Assembly: GCF_900129875.1 (NCBI RefSeq)
Contig: NZ_FQXC01000002.1
Location: 496,001 to 560,000 of the forward strand
Direction: 5' to 3'
Length of the DNA stretch: 64,000 nt
Source: Marivita hallyeonensis
GTDB taxonomy: Bacteria; Pseudomonadota; Alphaproteobacteria; Rhodobacterales; Rhodobacteraceae
Below are positions 27,013 through 35,155 of the stretch, piece by piece (position 1 is the first letter of the stretch; each line of letters begins with the position of its first letter). Position numbers and translations under genes: made by a program. The notes under the pieces were generated by a model. That model was not told where the DNA came from. It searched no databases and saw only the letters and a list, made by a program, of their open reading frames with translations.

Positions 27013-27426
27013 ATGTACAACAAGATCCTCGTTCCCATGGCGCTCGACCACGGGATCTCGCCCCAGTCGTTGCAGGTGGCACGTGTTCTGGCCGGGGGCA
27101 CCGGCCGTATCGTCGCTCTGCACGTCTATGAGATGCCGCAGGGTACCGTTAGCGCCTATGTCGATGAAGATGTGATCAAGGCGGGATTTGCCAACGCGAA
27201 AACGCGGATGGACGAAAAGCTGGCCGATGTGGAGGACGTGACGCCGGTTCTGATCCAGGGACACTCGGCCCGGACCATCATCGATTACGCCACCGATAAC
27301 GCGTTCGACTGCATCGTGATCGGGTCGCACAAACCGGGTCTGAGCGACTTTTTCCTGGGCTCCACGGCGGCCCGCGTCGTACGCCACGCGCCCTGTGCCG
27401 TACATGTGGTGCGCGACAGCGCCTGA
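27013..27426 (+). CDS. Universal stress protein (UspA family)
   Basis: The 137-aa protein has the UspA fold signature: start YNKILVPMALDHGISPQSLQ, DCIVIGSHKPGLSDFFLGST and AARVVRHAPCAVHVVRD, the G-2x-G-9x-G(S/T) ATP-binding pattern. It lies 27 bases after the hpsP candidate and so may be in the same operon. In roseobacters, Usp genes of this length commonly accompany TRAP transporters, where they bind nucleotide and modulate uptake. No TRAP genes are here, which suggests loss or relocation of the transporter. That is inference. Confidence 0.9.
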   Translation: MYNKILVPMALDHGISPQSLQVARVLAGGTGRIVALHVYEMPQGTVSAYVDEDVIKAGFANAKTRMDEKLADVEDVTPVLIQGHSARTIIDYATDNAFDCIVIGSHKPGLSDFFLGSTAARVVRHAPCAVHVVRDSA

Positions 27427-27501
27427 CCCGGCTTTTCAAATTGCCCACGCGCACCGAATGTCGCACAGTCTCATGCGGGGAGACCGCTTGGGGAGGATGA
27501 C

Positions 27502-28233
27502 ATGGCAGAGCGCAAGTCCGCGCTGGTGATCTCGGCGCATGCGGCGGATTTCGTCTGGCGCTGCGGCGGGGCGATCGCACTGCATCAGGCGCGCGGTTAT
27601 GACGTCACCGTTGTCTGCCTGTCCTACGGCGAACGCGGGGAAAGCGCGCGTCTTTGGAAAGACGGGAAAACGCTCGGCGAGGTGAAATCCATCCGTCGAA
27701 AAGAGGCGGAAGCTGCGGCCAAGGCGTTGAATGTGCACGACATTCAATTCTTCGATCTGGGCGATTATCCCCTCGTCGTTGACCAGGACAGCAAGATGCG
27801 CCTCGTCGATGTGTTGCGCAGTGTGCAGCCGCGCTTCATGCTTTGCCACTCAAAATATGACCCCTACAACACCGACCACATGTACGCGACCGAGGTGGCG
27901 CTTGAGGTCCGAATGATCGCGCAGGCTTGGGGGCACAATCCGGGTGAACAGGTGCTTGGCGCGCCGCAGCTCTACCTTTTCGAGCCGCACCAGACAGAAC
28001 AGATGGGCTGGAAGCCCGATACGCTGCTCGACATCACGGAGGTGTGGGATCAGAAGCGCGCCGCCATCGAGTGTATGGAAGGCCAACAGCACCTTTGGGA
28101 TTACTACACCAACGTGGCGGAAAACCGGGGCAACCAGTTCCGACGCAACTCCGGTGGGCAGGCAGGCGGCCGCCCGGCGCGCTTTGCCGAAGCGTTTCAA
28201 TCGGTTTTCCCCCGTACGGTGGACGAACTTTGA
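27502..28233 (+). CDS. galB: 4-oxalomesaconate hydratase GalB (PIG-L family)
   Basis: The 243-aa protein is a PIG-L-superfamily metalloenzyme resembling Pseudomonas putida GalB, which hydrates 4-oxalomesaconate to 4-carboxy-4-hydroxy-2-oxoadipate. Matching segments are [77 protein letters not shown] and [14 protein letters not shown]. The AHAADFVW metal site, in place of the usual HPDD, is characteristic of GalB. Its stop overlaps the start of the aldolase gene (ATGA at 28233), and the tautomerase gene follows. A GGGGAGGATGAC ribosome binding site precedes the ATG. Confidence 0.9.
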   Translation: MAERKSALVISAHAADFVWRCGGAIALHQARGYDVTVVCLSYGERGESARLWKDGKTLGEVKSIRRKEAEAAAKALNVHDIQFFDLGDYPLVVDQDSKMRLVDVLRSVQPRFMLCHSKYDPYNTDHMYATEVALEVRMIAQAWGHNPGEQVLGAPQLYLFEPHQTEQMGWKPDTLLDITEVWDQKRAAIECMEGQQHLWDYYTNVAENRGNQFRRNSGGQAGGRPARFAEAFQSVFPRTVDEL

Positions 28234-28904
28234 TGAACGTGGTCGTGCAACACATCGACCGGGCCGCGCCTGAGGTCATCGACCGGCTTGCGCGCTGTGG
28301 CGTCGCGACGGTGCACGAAGCACAGGGGCGCACCGGGCTTCTCGCCTCTTATATGCGGCCGATCTATCGCGGCGCTTCGGTTGCCGGGTCGGCCGTCACC
28401 ATTCTCGCGCCGCCCGCCGACAACTGGATGCTGCATGCGGCCATCGAACAGGTGCGGCCCGGCGACTTGCTTGTTCTCGCGACGACCTCCCCGTCGGACG
28501 CGGGCTATTTCGGGGATCTGCTTGCAACCTCTGCACAAGCGCGGGGATGTCGTGGGCTGATTATCGATGCCGGCGTGCGCGACGTGGCGACGCTTGAGGA
28601 AATGGGTTTTCCGGTCTGGGCCAAGGCGATCTCGGCCCAAGGGACCGTCAAGGAAACGCTTGGGTCTGTGAATGTCCCCGTCGTCTGCGCGCGCGCGGCA
28701 ATCGTACCGGGAGATGTGATCGTCGCGGATGACGATGGCGTTTGCGTGGTTAAGCGCATGGACGCAGCATCCGTTTTGGAGAAGGCCGAAGCTCGATTGG
28801 CGAATGAAGAGGCGAAACGCACGCGCCTCGCGTCAGGTGAGCTGGGGCTCGACATGTATGACATGAGGGACCGTCTAGCCGAGAAAGGCTTGCGATATGA
28901 GTGA
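28233..28904 (+). CDS. galC: 4-carboxy-4-hydroxy-2-oxoadipate aldolase (GalC/LigK, RraA fold)
   Basis: The 223-aa protein is a class II (divalent metal) pyruvate aldolase of the RraA fold that splits 4-carboxy-4-hydroxy-2-oxoadipate into pyruvate and oxaloacetate, and in homologues also decarboxylates oxaloacetate. Family segments are [69 protein letters not shown] and [17 protein letters not shown]; the IDAGVRD stretch holds the substrate Arg and metal Asp. The length of about 223 aa and the C-terminal extension favour the aldolase over the shorter RraA proteins. It overlaps galB by one base. Confidence 0.9.
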   Translation: MNVVVQHIDRAAPEVIDRLARCGVATVHEAQGRTGLLASYMRPIYRGASVAGSAVTILAPPADNWMLHAAIEQVRPGDLLVLATTSPSDAGYFGDLLATSAQARGCRGLIIDAGVRDVATLEEMGFPVWAKAISAQGTVKETLGSVNVPVVCARAAIVPGDVIVADDDGVCVVKRMDAASVLEKAEARLANEEAKRTRLASGELGLDMYDMRDRLAEKGLRYE

Positions 28905-28921
28905 TCTGCGTTGCTTTTCTC

Positions 28922-29995
28922 ATGCGAAACTTGAACGGATGGGCGCAAGTGTCTGACGGCGTGCGCGTCATGTGGATGCGCGGGGGGACGTCTAAGGGCG
29001 GGTACTTTCTGGCCGAGGATTTGCCAGCAGATCGGGATGCCTTTTTTCTCCGCGCGATGGGATCTCCGGACCCGCGCCAGATCGACGGGATGGGCGGTGC
29101 CGATCCGCTCACATCCAAAGTCGCGGTCGTTTCACGATCCTCGCGTCCCGGTGTAGATGTGGATTACCTGTTTCTGCAGGTTGGCGTGGACACGCCTACT
29201 GTGTCCGACGCACAGAATTGCGGGAACATCCTGGCCGGGGTCGCGCCTTTCGCGATTGAGCGCGGGCTGGTCGATGTGCAAGGCGACCAAACGCGGGTGT
29301 CCATCTACATGGAGAACACCGGACAAACCGCAATGGCGACCGTGGAAACACCCAACGGTGCCCCGACTTACGAAGGCAACGCGTCCATCGACGGCGTTCC
29401 GGGAACCGCGGCTCCAGTTGCGTTGGAGTTCGTCGGAAGTGCGGGGTCGACCTGCGGAGCTCTGCTGCCAACCGGGAACACCCGAGATGAAGTCGCGGGC
29501 GTGGAGGTCACACTCATCGACAACGGAATGCCGGTCGTCATTCTGAAAGCAACGGATATGGGCATCGACGGCGCCGAACCGCGCGAGAATTTGGACGGCG
29601 ACGCACAGTTGAAAGCACAACTCGAAGCGATCCGACTGGCCTGCGGCCCGCTGATGAACCTCGGCAACGTGCGCGACAAGACCGTCCCGAAAATGACGGT
29701 AGTCAGCCGCGCACGCCAGGACGGCACGATCTGCACGCGCACCTTCATCCCGCATCGCTGCCACGCCTCTATCGGCGTTCTGGGTGCTGTCAGTGTGGCA
29801 ACAGCCTGCCTTCTGCCCGGCTCTGTCTCGGCCGAACTGGCAGCTGTCACGGGTGGTCCTGAACAGACGCTTCGGATCGAGCATCCGCTTGGCCAGACAC
29901 GCGTCCTGACAAAGCTGTCAGACAGCGGCGACATCGTGTCGGCAGCGGTCCTGCGGACGGCACGCAAGCTGATGGATGGTGTGATCTTTGGGTGA
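28922..29995 (+). CDS. galD: 4-oxalomesaconate tautomerase GalD (PrpF family)
   Basis: The roughly 357-aa protein is a PrpF-type isomerase that interconverts keto and enol forms of 4-oxalomesaconate. It resembles P. putida GalD in MWMRGGTSKGGYFLAEDLP, GSPDPRQIDGMGGADPLTSK, NCGNILAGVAPFAIERGLV, IDGVPGTAAPVAL, LLPTGNTRDEVAGVEVTLID, NGMPVV and TFIPHRCHASIGVLGAVSV. The start is uncertain: ATG 28922 is given, a GTG at 28901 would overlap galC, and GTG 28949 (VSDGVRVMWMRGG) aligns best with the usual start of PrpF proteins. It follows galB-galC, completing the lower gallate/protocatechuate 4,5-cleavage set. Confidence 0.88.
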   Translation: MRNLNGWAQVSDGVRVMWMRGGTSKGGYFLAEDLPADRDAFFLRAMGSPDPRQIDGMGGADPLTSKVAVVSRSSRPGVDVDYLFLQVGVDTPTVSDAQNCGNILAGVAPFAIERGLVDVQGDQTRVSIYMENTGQTAMATVETPNGAPTYEGNASIDGVPGTAAPVALEFVGSAGSTCGALLPTGNTRDEVAGVEVTLIDNGMPVVILKATDMGIDGAEPRENLDGDAQLKAQLEAIRLACGPLMNLGNVRDKTVPKMTVVSRARQDGTICTRTFIPHRCHASIGVLGAVSVATACLLPGSVSAELAAVTGGPEQTLRIEHPLGQTRVLTKLSDSGDIVSAAVLRTARKLMDGVIFG

Positions 29996-30040
29996 TGCCG
30001 ATCTCATATCCTTGGGCCGGGATCGGAAAGGACAGTTGGC

Positions 30041-30919
30041 ATGAAATTAGCATTCATCGGGTTCGGCGAAGCCGGGTCTGCCTTCGTGCGTGGATGGGGC
30101 GATGCGCATAAGGGCGCAATCAGCGCCTATGACATCAAGTCTGCCGACCCGCGCACCGCGCCCGAGATTGCCGAGCGCGCGGCGGTATTGAATGTCGAGA
30201 ACTGCGCTGACGCGGCCACGGCGGTGGCCAGCGCGGACCTCGTGTTCTGCACCGTGACAGCGGACCAGGCCGGGGTCGCCGCCCGAACGGCGGCACCGCA
30301 TCTTGGTTCCGGCACCGTCTGGCTTGACCTCAACTCTTGCGCACCCGAAACCAAACGGGGATCGGCCGCAGTGATCGAAGCCGCTGGCGGTCGCTATGTC
30401 GACGTCGCGGTGATGTCGCCGGTCTATCCGAAATTGAATCGGGTTCCCTGCCTGATCTCCGGACCACAGGCTGCCGCGCTGTCGGACACGCTGACTGAAT
30501 TGCCGATGAATGTCCGCGTGGTAAGCGATCTGGTGGGTCACGCCTCTTCGATCAAGATGATCCGCTCTGTCATGGTGAAGGGTCTCGAAGCGCTCATCTC
30601 CGAATGTGTGCTCGCCGCGCATGCGGCCGGGGTGGAAGACGAGGTGCTGACCTCCCTCGGCAAGAGCTATCCCGCGATGGATTGGCCGAAGCGGGCGACG
30701 TATAATTTTGAGCGCATGCTGGTGCATGGCACACGCCGCGCGGCAGAGATGGAGGAAGTGTCGAAGACGCTGCGCGATTTGGGGCTGTTTGCTGACGTCA
30801 CGGAGGGCACGATTGCGTGGCAGCGAAGGATGGCCGGATTGGATGTCGCGCCCCCGGACGAAGAGGCTGACCTGCGAACTGTTGCAACCAATCTTCTTGC
30901 GGCGCTTCGGAAAGACTAG
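30041..30919 (+). CDS. NAD(P)-dependent oxidoreductase with DUF1932 C-terminal domain
   Basis: The 292-aa protein looks like a beta-hydroxyacid/6-phosphogluconate-type dehydrogenase. It has a Rossmann start MKLAFIGFGEAGSAFVRGW, the VFCTVTADQ segment, VWLDLNSCAPETKRGSA and YVDVAVMSPVYP. The middle segment SSIKMIRSVMVKGLEALISE, with its Lys, fits the DUF1932 helical domain. It is 45 bases after galD on the same strand and probably part of the operon. It may reduce or oxidise a hydroxy/oxo acid related to the GalBCD substrates. The substrate is unknown. Confidence 0.8.
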   Translation: MKLAFIGFGEAGSAFVRGWGDAHKGAISAYDIKSADPRTAPEIAERAAVLNVENCADAATAVASADLVFCTVTADQAGVAARTAAPHLGSGTVWLDLNSCAPETKRGSAAVIEAAGGRYVDVAVMSPVYPKLNRVPCLISGPQAAALSDTLTELPMNVRVVSDLVGHASSIKMIRSVMVKGLEALISECVLAAHAAGVEDEVLTSLGKSYPAMDWPKRATYNFERMLVHGTRRAAEMEEVSKTLRDLGLFADVTEGTIAWQRRMAGLDVAPPDEEADLRTVATNLLAALRKD

Positions 30920-31659
30920 AGCGACGTGAGACCGCTCCAGATCAGTCGCAGCGAAATTAGGATGAGAAGGACGTTCAGCGCCAAACCGAACCGCGCATCT
31001 GTCAGACGGTTCAGCACCAGCCGTCCGCTGAATGTCCCGATCAGACCCACCACGATGAGAGCGACACTGACCATGGCCCATTCACCGAAAGCAAAACCCA
31101 GAAGGCCGAACACGACAACCTTCAACCCGTGCTGCACTGTCATCAACGTGGCATGCGTGGCGACATGAGCATGGCGGGCGAGCTTGAGCGATTTGGTGAA
31201 ACTTGCCACGAAAAGCCCGGTCGCCCCGAAGAACATCGTCAGGAAACTGGAAATGAAGCCAGTCACGACGGGCCATCGGCTGAACCACCGCGGCGCACGG
31301 GCGAGGACGGTGTAGATGACGAAGACGCCGATGCCAATCTGCACCCATTGCGGCGGCAGCGCGATCACGACGCGCCCGCCAAACACAACACCCACGAGCG
31401 TGCCAAGCGTGAACCATGGCAGCGCGCCCCAGAAGATCGAGCGCCACAGCATCGCCATGCGTCCGGCGTTCGACCCCAACTGGACAACACCATGCACCGG
31501 GATCAGGGCAGCAGGCGGCATGACGGTCGCCATGATCGCCAGCAAAAGACCGCCTCCGCCGATCCCGAACGCGGCGGTGATGAACGACCCCAGAAAGCTG
31601 CCGATCAGGATTGTCCAGAAGGCGAATTCGGACAGGCCTTCGGGCAGAAACTCAATCAT
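30916..31659 (-). CDS. TauE/SafE-family membrane transporter (putative anion/sulfite exporter)
   Basis: The 247-aa protein has about 8 hydrophobic segments and the TauE/SafE (DUF81) glycine-rich signatures FITAAFGIGGGGLLLAIMA and FGATGLFVASF in its two repeats. Members export sulfite, sulfoacetate or other organic anions from the inner membrane. The start is set at ATG 31659, with GGGGG upstream. Its 3' end overlaps that of the DUF1932 gene by 4 bases (convergent), and it is divergent from an RraA-like gene. Export of sulfite from DHPS breakdown is one possible role, and export of an acid linked to the neighbouring pathway is another. Confidence 0.85.
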   Translation of the reverse strand: MIEFLPEGLSEFAFWTILIGSFLGSFITAAFGIGGGGLLLAIMATVMPPAALIPVHGVVQLGSNAGRMAMLWRSIFWGALPWFTLGTLVGVVFGGRVVIALPPQWVQIGIGVFVIYTVLARAPRWFSRWPVVTGFISSFLTMFFGATGLFVASFTKSLKLARHAHVATHATLMTVQHGLKVVVFGLLGFAFGEWAMVSVALIVVGLIGTFSGRLVLNRLTDARFGLALNVLLILISLRLIWSGLTSL

Positions 31660-31700
31660 GCGACCCCCGGTCGGTCGCACAACCCTCGGAGAGACTTATC

Positions 31701-32189
31701 ATGAAACCGACATGCGACCATTTCGATGACCACGGCGATGCGCTTGGCGTCTTGCCCGCTGGCTTGCGCCATTACGGTGGAACACCTGCGTTTCACGGCC
31801 CTGCGGTCACGGTGAAGACATTCGAGGTGAACAGCCGCGTGAAGGAACTGGCCAATACGCCAGGCGAGGGTCGTGTCATCGTGGTGGACGGTGGCGGGTC
31901 CTTGCGGCGCGCGCTCTGCGGCGATGTCATCGCGGCAGAAGCTGCAGAGCATGGGTGGGCCGGTATCATCATCTGGGGTGCCGTGCGCGACGTCGAGATG
32001 CTGTCGAAAACACCGATCGGCATCATGGCCATGGGTCACACCCCGGCGCGCTGTGTCCGAAAGGGCGAAGGTGAGGTGGACTGCGCGATCCGGATCGACG
32101 GGGTCGCTATCGCTCCCGGTGATTACGTCGTCGCCGACGCGGACGGGGCCCTCGTTTTTCCAAAGGACGGACCGCAACCAAGCTTCTGA
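31701..32189 (+). CDS. RraA-fold protein (RraA-like regulator or aldolase)
   Basis: The 162-aa protein has the RraA fold: MKPTCDHFDDHGDALGVLPA, FHGPAVTVKTFEVNSRVKEL, VVDGGGSLRRALCGDVIAAE, GWAGIIIWGAVRDVEMLSKT and PGDYVVADADGALVFPK. The short length matches RraA, the RNase E inhibitor, but the G-x-x-RD metal/substrate signature also occurs in small hydroxy-acid aldolases. It is the second RraA-fold gene in 3.5 kb. The catabolic context makes an aldolase/decarboxylase role plausible, so I leave the function open. A GGAGAG ribosome binding site precedes ATG 31701. Confidence 0.8.
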   Translation: MKPTCDHFDDHGDALGVLPAGLRHYGGTPAFHGPAVTVKTFEVNSRVKELANTPGEGRVIVVDGGGSLRRALCGDVIAAEAAEHGWAGIIIWGAVRDVEMLSKTPIGIMAMGHTPARCVRKGEGEVDCAIRIDGVAIAPGDYVVADADGALVFPKDGPQPSF

Positions 32190-32194
32190 CCCCG

Positions 32195-33181
32195 TCACGC
32201 TTTCGCGCCCTTCTCCCAAACCTCCGGATTGATCATGTGGATCGGAGTGCCCGCCGCGTAAGCAACGATCTGGTCGTAGATGTCGCCGAATTGCATGTCC
32301 AATTCGTCTTCCGTGACATACCCGATATGCGGTGTGACGATGACATTCGGCGCGGTCAAAAGCGGATCATCCGGGTTGGTGTGCGGCTCTTCATCGAACA
32401 CGTCCAGCGCCATTCGTCCCGGACGGCCCTGGGCCAGTACCTTGTCCAGCGCGCCCGGCTCCACCAGGCGGGACCGCGACGTGTTCACGAAGGTGGCGCT
32501 TGGCTTCATTGCAAGCAGATCCTCGGCGCGGATCAAGCCACGCGTCTCGGGGGTAAGGCGTACATGGACCGAGACGAAATCGCTATCGGCAAAGAACGCC
32601 TGCCGACTGTTCGCCACGGTTTGCCCGTCGGCGCGCGCACGGGCGCGCCCGTCTTCCGATCCCCACCAGACCACCTCCATCCCGAAGGCGCGGGCGAAGT
32701 TCCCTACCTGTTTGCCAATACGCCCGTACCCGTAAAGACCGATCCGGCGACCCGCCAGCGTCTGTCCCGGCGCGAGCTGCCAGTGTCCGGCCTGCATGGA
32801 CGCCATCTGTTGCGGGATTTGTCGGGCGGAGGCGAGGATCAGGGCAAACGTCAGCTCTGCCGCAGCCGGAGACGGCGCACCGCCTTTCATCTTGGAACAC
32901 AACAGAACATCGTTTTGCGTGCACGCTTGGACGTCGACATGCGGATAGACGCTGCGCTGACTGATAAGCCTCAGCTTCGGTAACCGATCCAGCAAGGGTT
33001 TGTGGATCGCGGTCCTTTCACGGAACAACACAAGCGCATCCGCTTCCGCAAGACGCGAGGCCAAAACGTCCAAGTCCTCGGTATGATCCGTCCAAATTTT
33101 TACGTCGTGTCCGTCGAGCTTTGAAAAGCTGGGCAGCGTCTTCAGCGTGTCGAACCAGTCATCAAGGATATGAACCTTCAT
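32195..33181 (-). CDS. D-isomer-specific 2-hydroxyacid dehydrogenase family protein
   Basis: The 328-aa protein has the D-2-hydroxyacid dehydrogenase layout. The NAD-binding motif is LAGRRIGLYGYGRIGKQVGN (around residues 145-164). The catalytic Arg is in FVNTSRSRLVEPGAL, the Glu in ALDVFDEEP and the His in VIVTPHIGYVTEDELD. It should interconvert a 2-hydroxy acid and a 2-oxo acid in the cytosol. It overlaps the small upstream gene by 4 bases (ATGA), so both are translated from one message starting near the GTATAC palindrome. The substrate is probably a di- or tricarboxylic hydroxy acid given the neighbours, which is inference. Confidence 0.9.
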   Translation of the reverse strand: MKVHILDDWFDTLKTLPSFSKLDGHDVKIWTDHTEDLDVLASRLAEADALVLFRERTAIHKPLLDRLPKLRLISQRSVYPHVDVQACTQNDVLLCSKMKGGAPSPAAAELTFALILASARQIPQQMASMQAGHWQLAPGQTLAGRRIGLYGYGRIGKQVGNFARAFGMEVVWWGSEDGRARARADGQTVANSRQAFFADSDFVSVHVRLTPETRGLIRAEDLLAMKPSATFVNTSRSRLVEPGALDKVLAQGRPGRMALDVFDEEPHTNPDDPLLTAPNVIVTPHIGYVTEDELDMQFGDIYDQIVAYAAGTPIHMINPEVWEKGAKA

Positions 33182-33417
33182 CGGCTTTCGACGCCCGCCT
33201 GTGGTGAGGGTGTCCGGGGTGTTGGTACGAAGACTTCGGCGTCGAGCGCGTCCAGCGCATCACTGACCCGCCGCCGGAGGGCGAGAAGGTGGTTGAATTG
33301 CGCGTCACAGCCCGAAATCGGCGTTGGATAGGCGCGTATCTCTTCGATCAGGATCTGGCGTGCAGAGCGCAGCGAAGCACGTGCCTCGGCAATGGCGGTC
33401 TCGATTGATGTTGACAT
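33178..33417 (-). CDS. Hypothetical helical protein, 79 aa
   Basis: I do not recognise this 79-aa protein. It starts MSTSIETAIAEARASLRSAR, is largely helical (RQILIEEIRA, HLLALRRRVSDALDALDAEV) and ends in a short Pro/Thr tail. There is no signal or membrane segment. A strong GGGAGGAC ribosome binding site precedes ATG 33417, and the stop overlaps the dehydrogenase start by 4 bases, which argues that it is real. It may be a small partner of the dehydrogenase; nothing more can be said. Confidence 0.7.
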   Translation of the reverse strand: MSTSIETAIAEARASLRSARQILIEEIRAYPTPISGCDAQFNHLLALRRRVSDALDALDAEVFVPTPRTPSPQAGVESR

Positions 33418-33437
33418 GTTGCGTCCTCCCAAGCGCG

Positions 33438-33453
33438 GTATACTATTGTATAC
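33438..33453. promoter_or_regulatory. GTATAC-N4-GTATAC inverted repeat, putative GntR-type operator
   Basis: GTATAC (33438-33443) and GTATAC (33448-33453) are separated by TATT. Each arm is itself a palindrome and the whole is an inverted repeat, flanked by G and AT. It sits 21 bases upstream of the 79-aa gene and downstream of the ThDP gene. FCD-type GntR regulators often bind GTATAC-like sites, and one is encoded at 43.8 kb. Confidence 0.55.
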
Positions 33454-33480
33454 ATCATCTGCCCGCGTCAATAAAGATCG

Positions 33481-35145
33481 TCATTTCGGCGGGTGCGCGC
33501 GACGGATGACCGGAGAGGCGACCTTGTCCGATATCGGCACATCCCAGACGGCAGCCCCTCCCGCAGCAGCAAACGCGGAAACCAGATCGGGGATTGCATC
33601 GAGGTCGGTCACTGTTTCGCCGCCGATGCCAAATCCGCGCGCGATGGATGCGAGATCGGTCCGGCCGAAGACCGCGCCTTCGTCGGACAGTCCTTCGGCC
33701 CGCAATTTGTGGATCTCGGACCCGTAGGCACCATCATTCAGCACCACGATCAGGATGTTCATCTTGTGCCGCGCGATTGTCTCAAGTTCTTGAACATGCA
33801 TGAGAAGACTGCCGTCGCCATCAAACATCACCACGGTGTCGTCGGGCCGGGCCGCGGCAACCCCCATCGCAAAGCTGATCCCGTTTCCGATGGCACCGAA
33901 TTCGCGGATGGTCAGGAAATGCGTCTGCGGGCGCGACGGCATTTGTGCGACGTAATACGAACAGTGTCCCGATGAATTGACCATTTGCCAATGCTTTGGA
34001 AGGTGCTCTTCAAGCGCGGCGACAACATCACGCGGGTCGTGCAACCCGGCTTCTTTCGGAAACTCTGTGCTATCGGCGGGTGCATTGGCGATGCGGTGCG
34101 CAAGGTCTTCCGTCCGCCATGTTGCAGCCCGCGTGGGCAAATGATCCAGAAGCGCCTCGACCCCTAAACGCGCATCCGCACGTAAATGCGTGTTGGCAGC
34201 GATGCGCCCTTGGCTGATCGTCGCCGGGTCGGTGTCGATGTGCAAAAGCTGGGCGTTGGGCCACAGCTTTCCCCCGTCGGCGTTGTGATGCGACAAGGAC
34301 GTCCCCACGCCAATCACAAGGTCTGCTTCCGCAAAGCAAGTGCGGGCTGTCTCTGTCGAAAAACCGCCCGCGACGTTGAGGTTGAACGGATGGTCATGAA
34401 ACAGCCCCCGCGCCGGGAGCGTCGTGGCCAAAAGGCCATCGCACCGATCCGCCAGCGCACGACAGGCGTCCCCTGCCCCAGCCTCTACCGCGCCGAGGCC
34501 TGCCATCACCACGATCCTCTGCGACGCCTCGATCAAGGAGACCGCAGCGGACACGCTCTCGGGATGAGGCGGCATGGGCAATGGGTTAGGCGCCAGCGCT
34601 TTCGACGTCACCGGATCGGGCGGTGCGCCTGCCCATGGGCGGTTCTGCAGATCGAACGGTACACCGACGACGACCGGACGTCTCTCGCGCCGAGCTTGCA
34701 GGAATGCGTCACGGATGGCTGCGGGCATACGTTCGGGATGATGCAAGACGTGGTAATCCGCGCCAGTGGCCAGCACGAACGGGGCCTGGTCGATGGCCTG
34801 ATTGTACCACGCCGATTTCAACGGCGCTTCGCCGGTGAAAATGACGAGCGGAATGCGCGCCCGCACCGCTGCGGGAAGCGCAGTCATCACTTGCGTGAGA
34901 CCCGGACCACAGGTCGTCGTTGCCACGCCGACCTCGCCCGACTTGCGTGCATACGCCATCGCGGCGGCGACGGCGCAATGTTCGTGGCGGACGTAGATCA
35001 TTTCGCACCCACCTTCGGCGAGGCGGGTGGCGAAGTTCATGTTCGCATCGCCCAAGAGCGCAAAACAGGTGCTCACCCCTTCGGCAACGAAGGTCTGCGC
35101 CAGAATGTCAAAGAGTTTGAGGTCCATGACCATATCGTCCTTCAT
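33481..35145 (-). CDS. Thiamine diphosphate-dependent enzyme (acetolactate synthase/decarboxylase family)
   Basis: The 554-aa protein has all three domains of the ThDP family. The N-terminal PYR domain has the activating Glu in MIYVRHEHCAVAAAMAYARK and TTTCGPGLTQVMTALPAAVR. A central Rossmann-like domain (VVMAGLGAVEAGAG) follows. The C-terminal PP domain has the cofactor motif from VVMFDGDGSLLMHVQELET to VVLNDGAYGSEI. The best guess is decarboxylation of a 2-oxo acid or an acyloin-forming reaction; true acetolactate synthase is unlikely because no small subunit is nearby. It starts at ATG 35145 (GGGAGAC site), 10 bases after the PrpF-like gene, in the Tct operon. Confidence 0.88.
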   Translation of the reverse strand: MKDDMVMDLKLFDILAQTFVAEGVSTCFALLGDANMNFATRLAEGGCEMIYVRHEHCAVAAAMAYARKSGEVGVATTTCGPGLTQVMTALPAAVRARIPLVIFTGEAPLKSAWYNQAIDQAPFVLATGADYHVLHHPERMPAAIRDAFLQARRERRPVVVGVPFDLQNRPWAGAPPDPVTSKALAPNPLPMPPHPESVSAAVSLIEASQRIVVMAGLGAVEAGAGDACRALADRCDGLLATTLPARGLFHDHPFNLNVAGGFSTETARTCFAEADLVIGVGTSLSHHNADGGKLWPNAQLLHIDTDPATISQGRIAANTHLRADARLGVEALLDHLPTRAATWRTEDLAHRIANAPADSTEFPKEAGLHDPRDVVAALEEHLPKHWQMVNSSGHCSYYVAQMPSRPQTHFLTIREFGAIGNGISFAMGVAAARPDDTVVMFDGDGSLLMHVQELETIARHKMNILIVVLNDGAYGSEIHKLRAEGLSDEGAVFGRTDLASIARGFGIGGETVTDLDAIPDLVSAFAAAGGAAVWDVPISDKVASPVIRRAHPPK

Positions 35146-35155
35146 GTTGTCTCCC

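Noticed and set aside
33481-35145. Assignment as acetolactate synthase IlvB
   Set aside because: No regulatory subunit gene is adjacent and the context is catabolic; only the ThDP family is supported.
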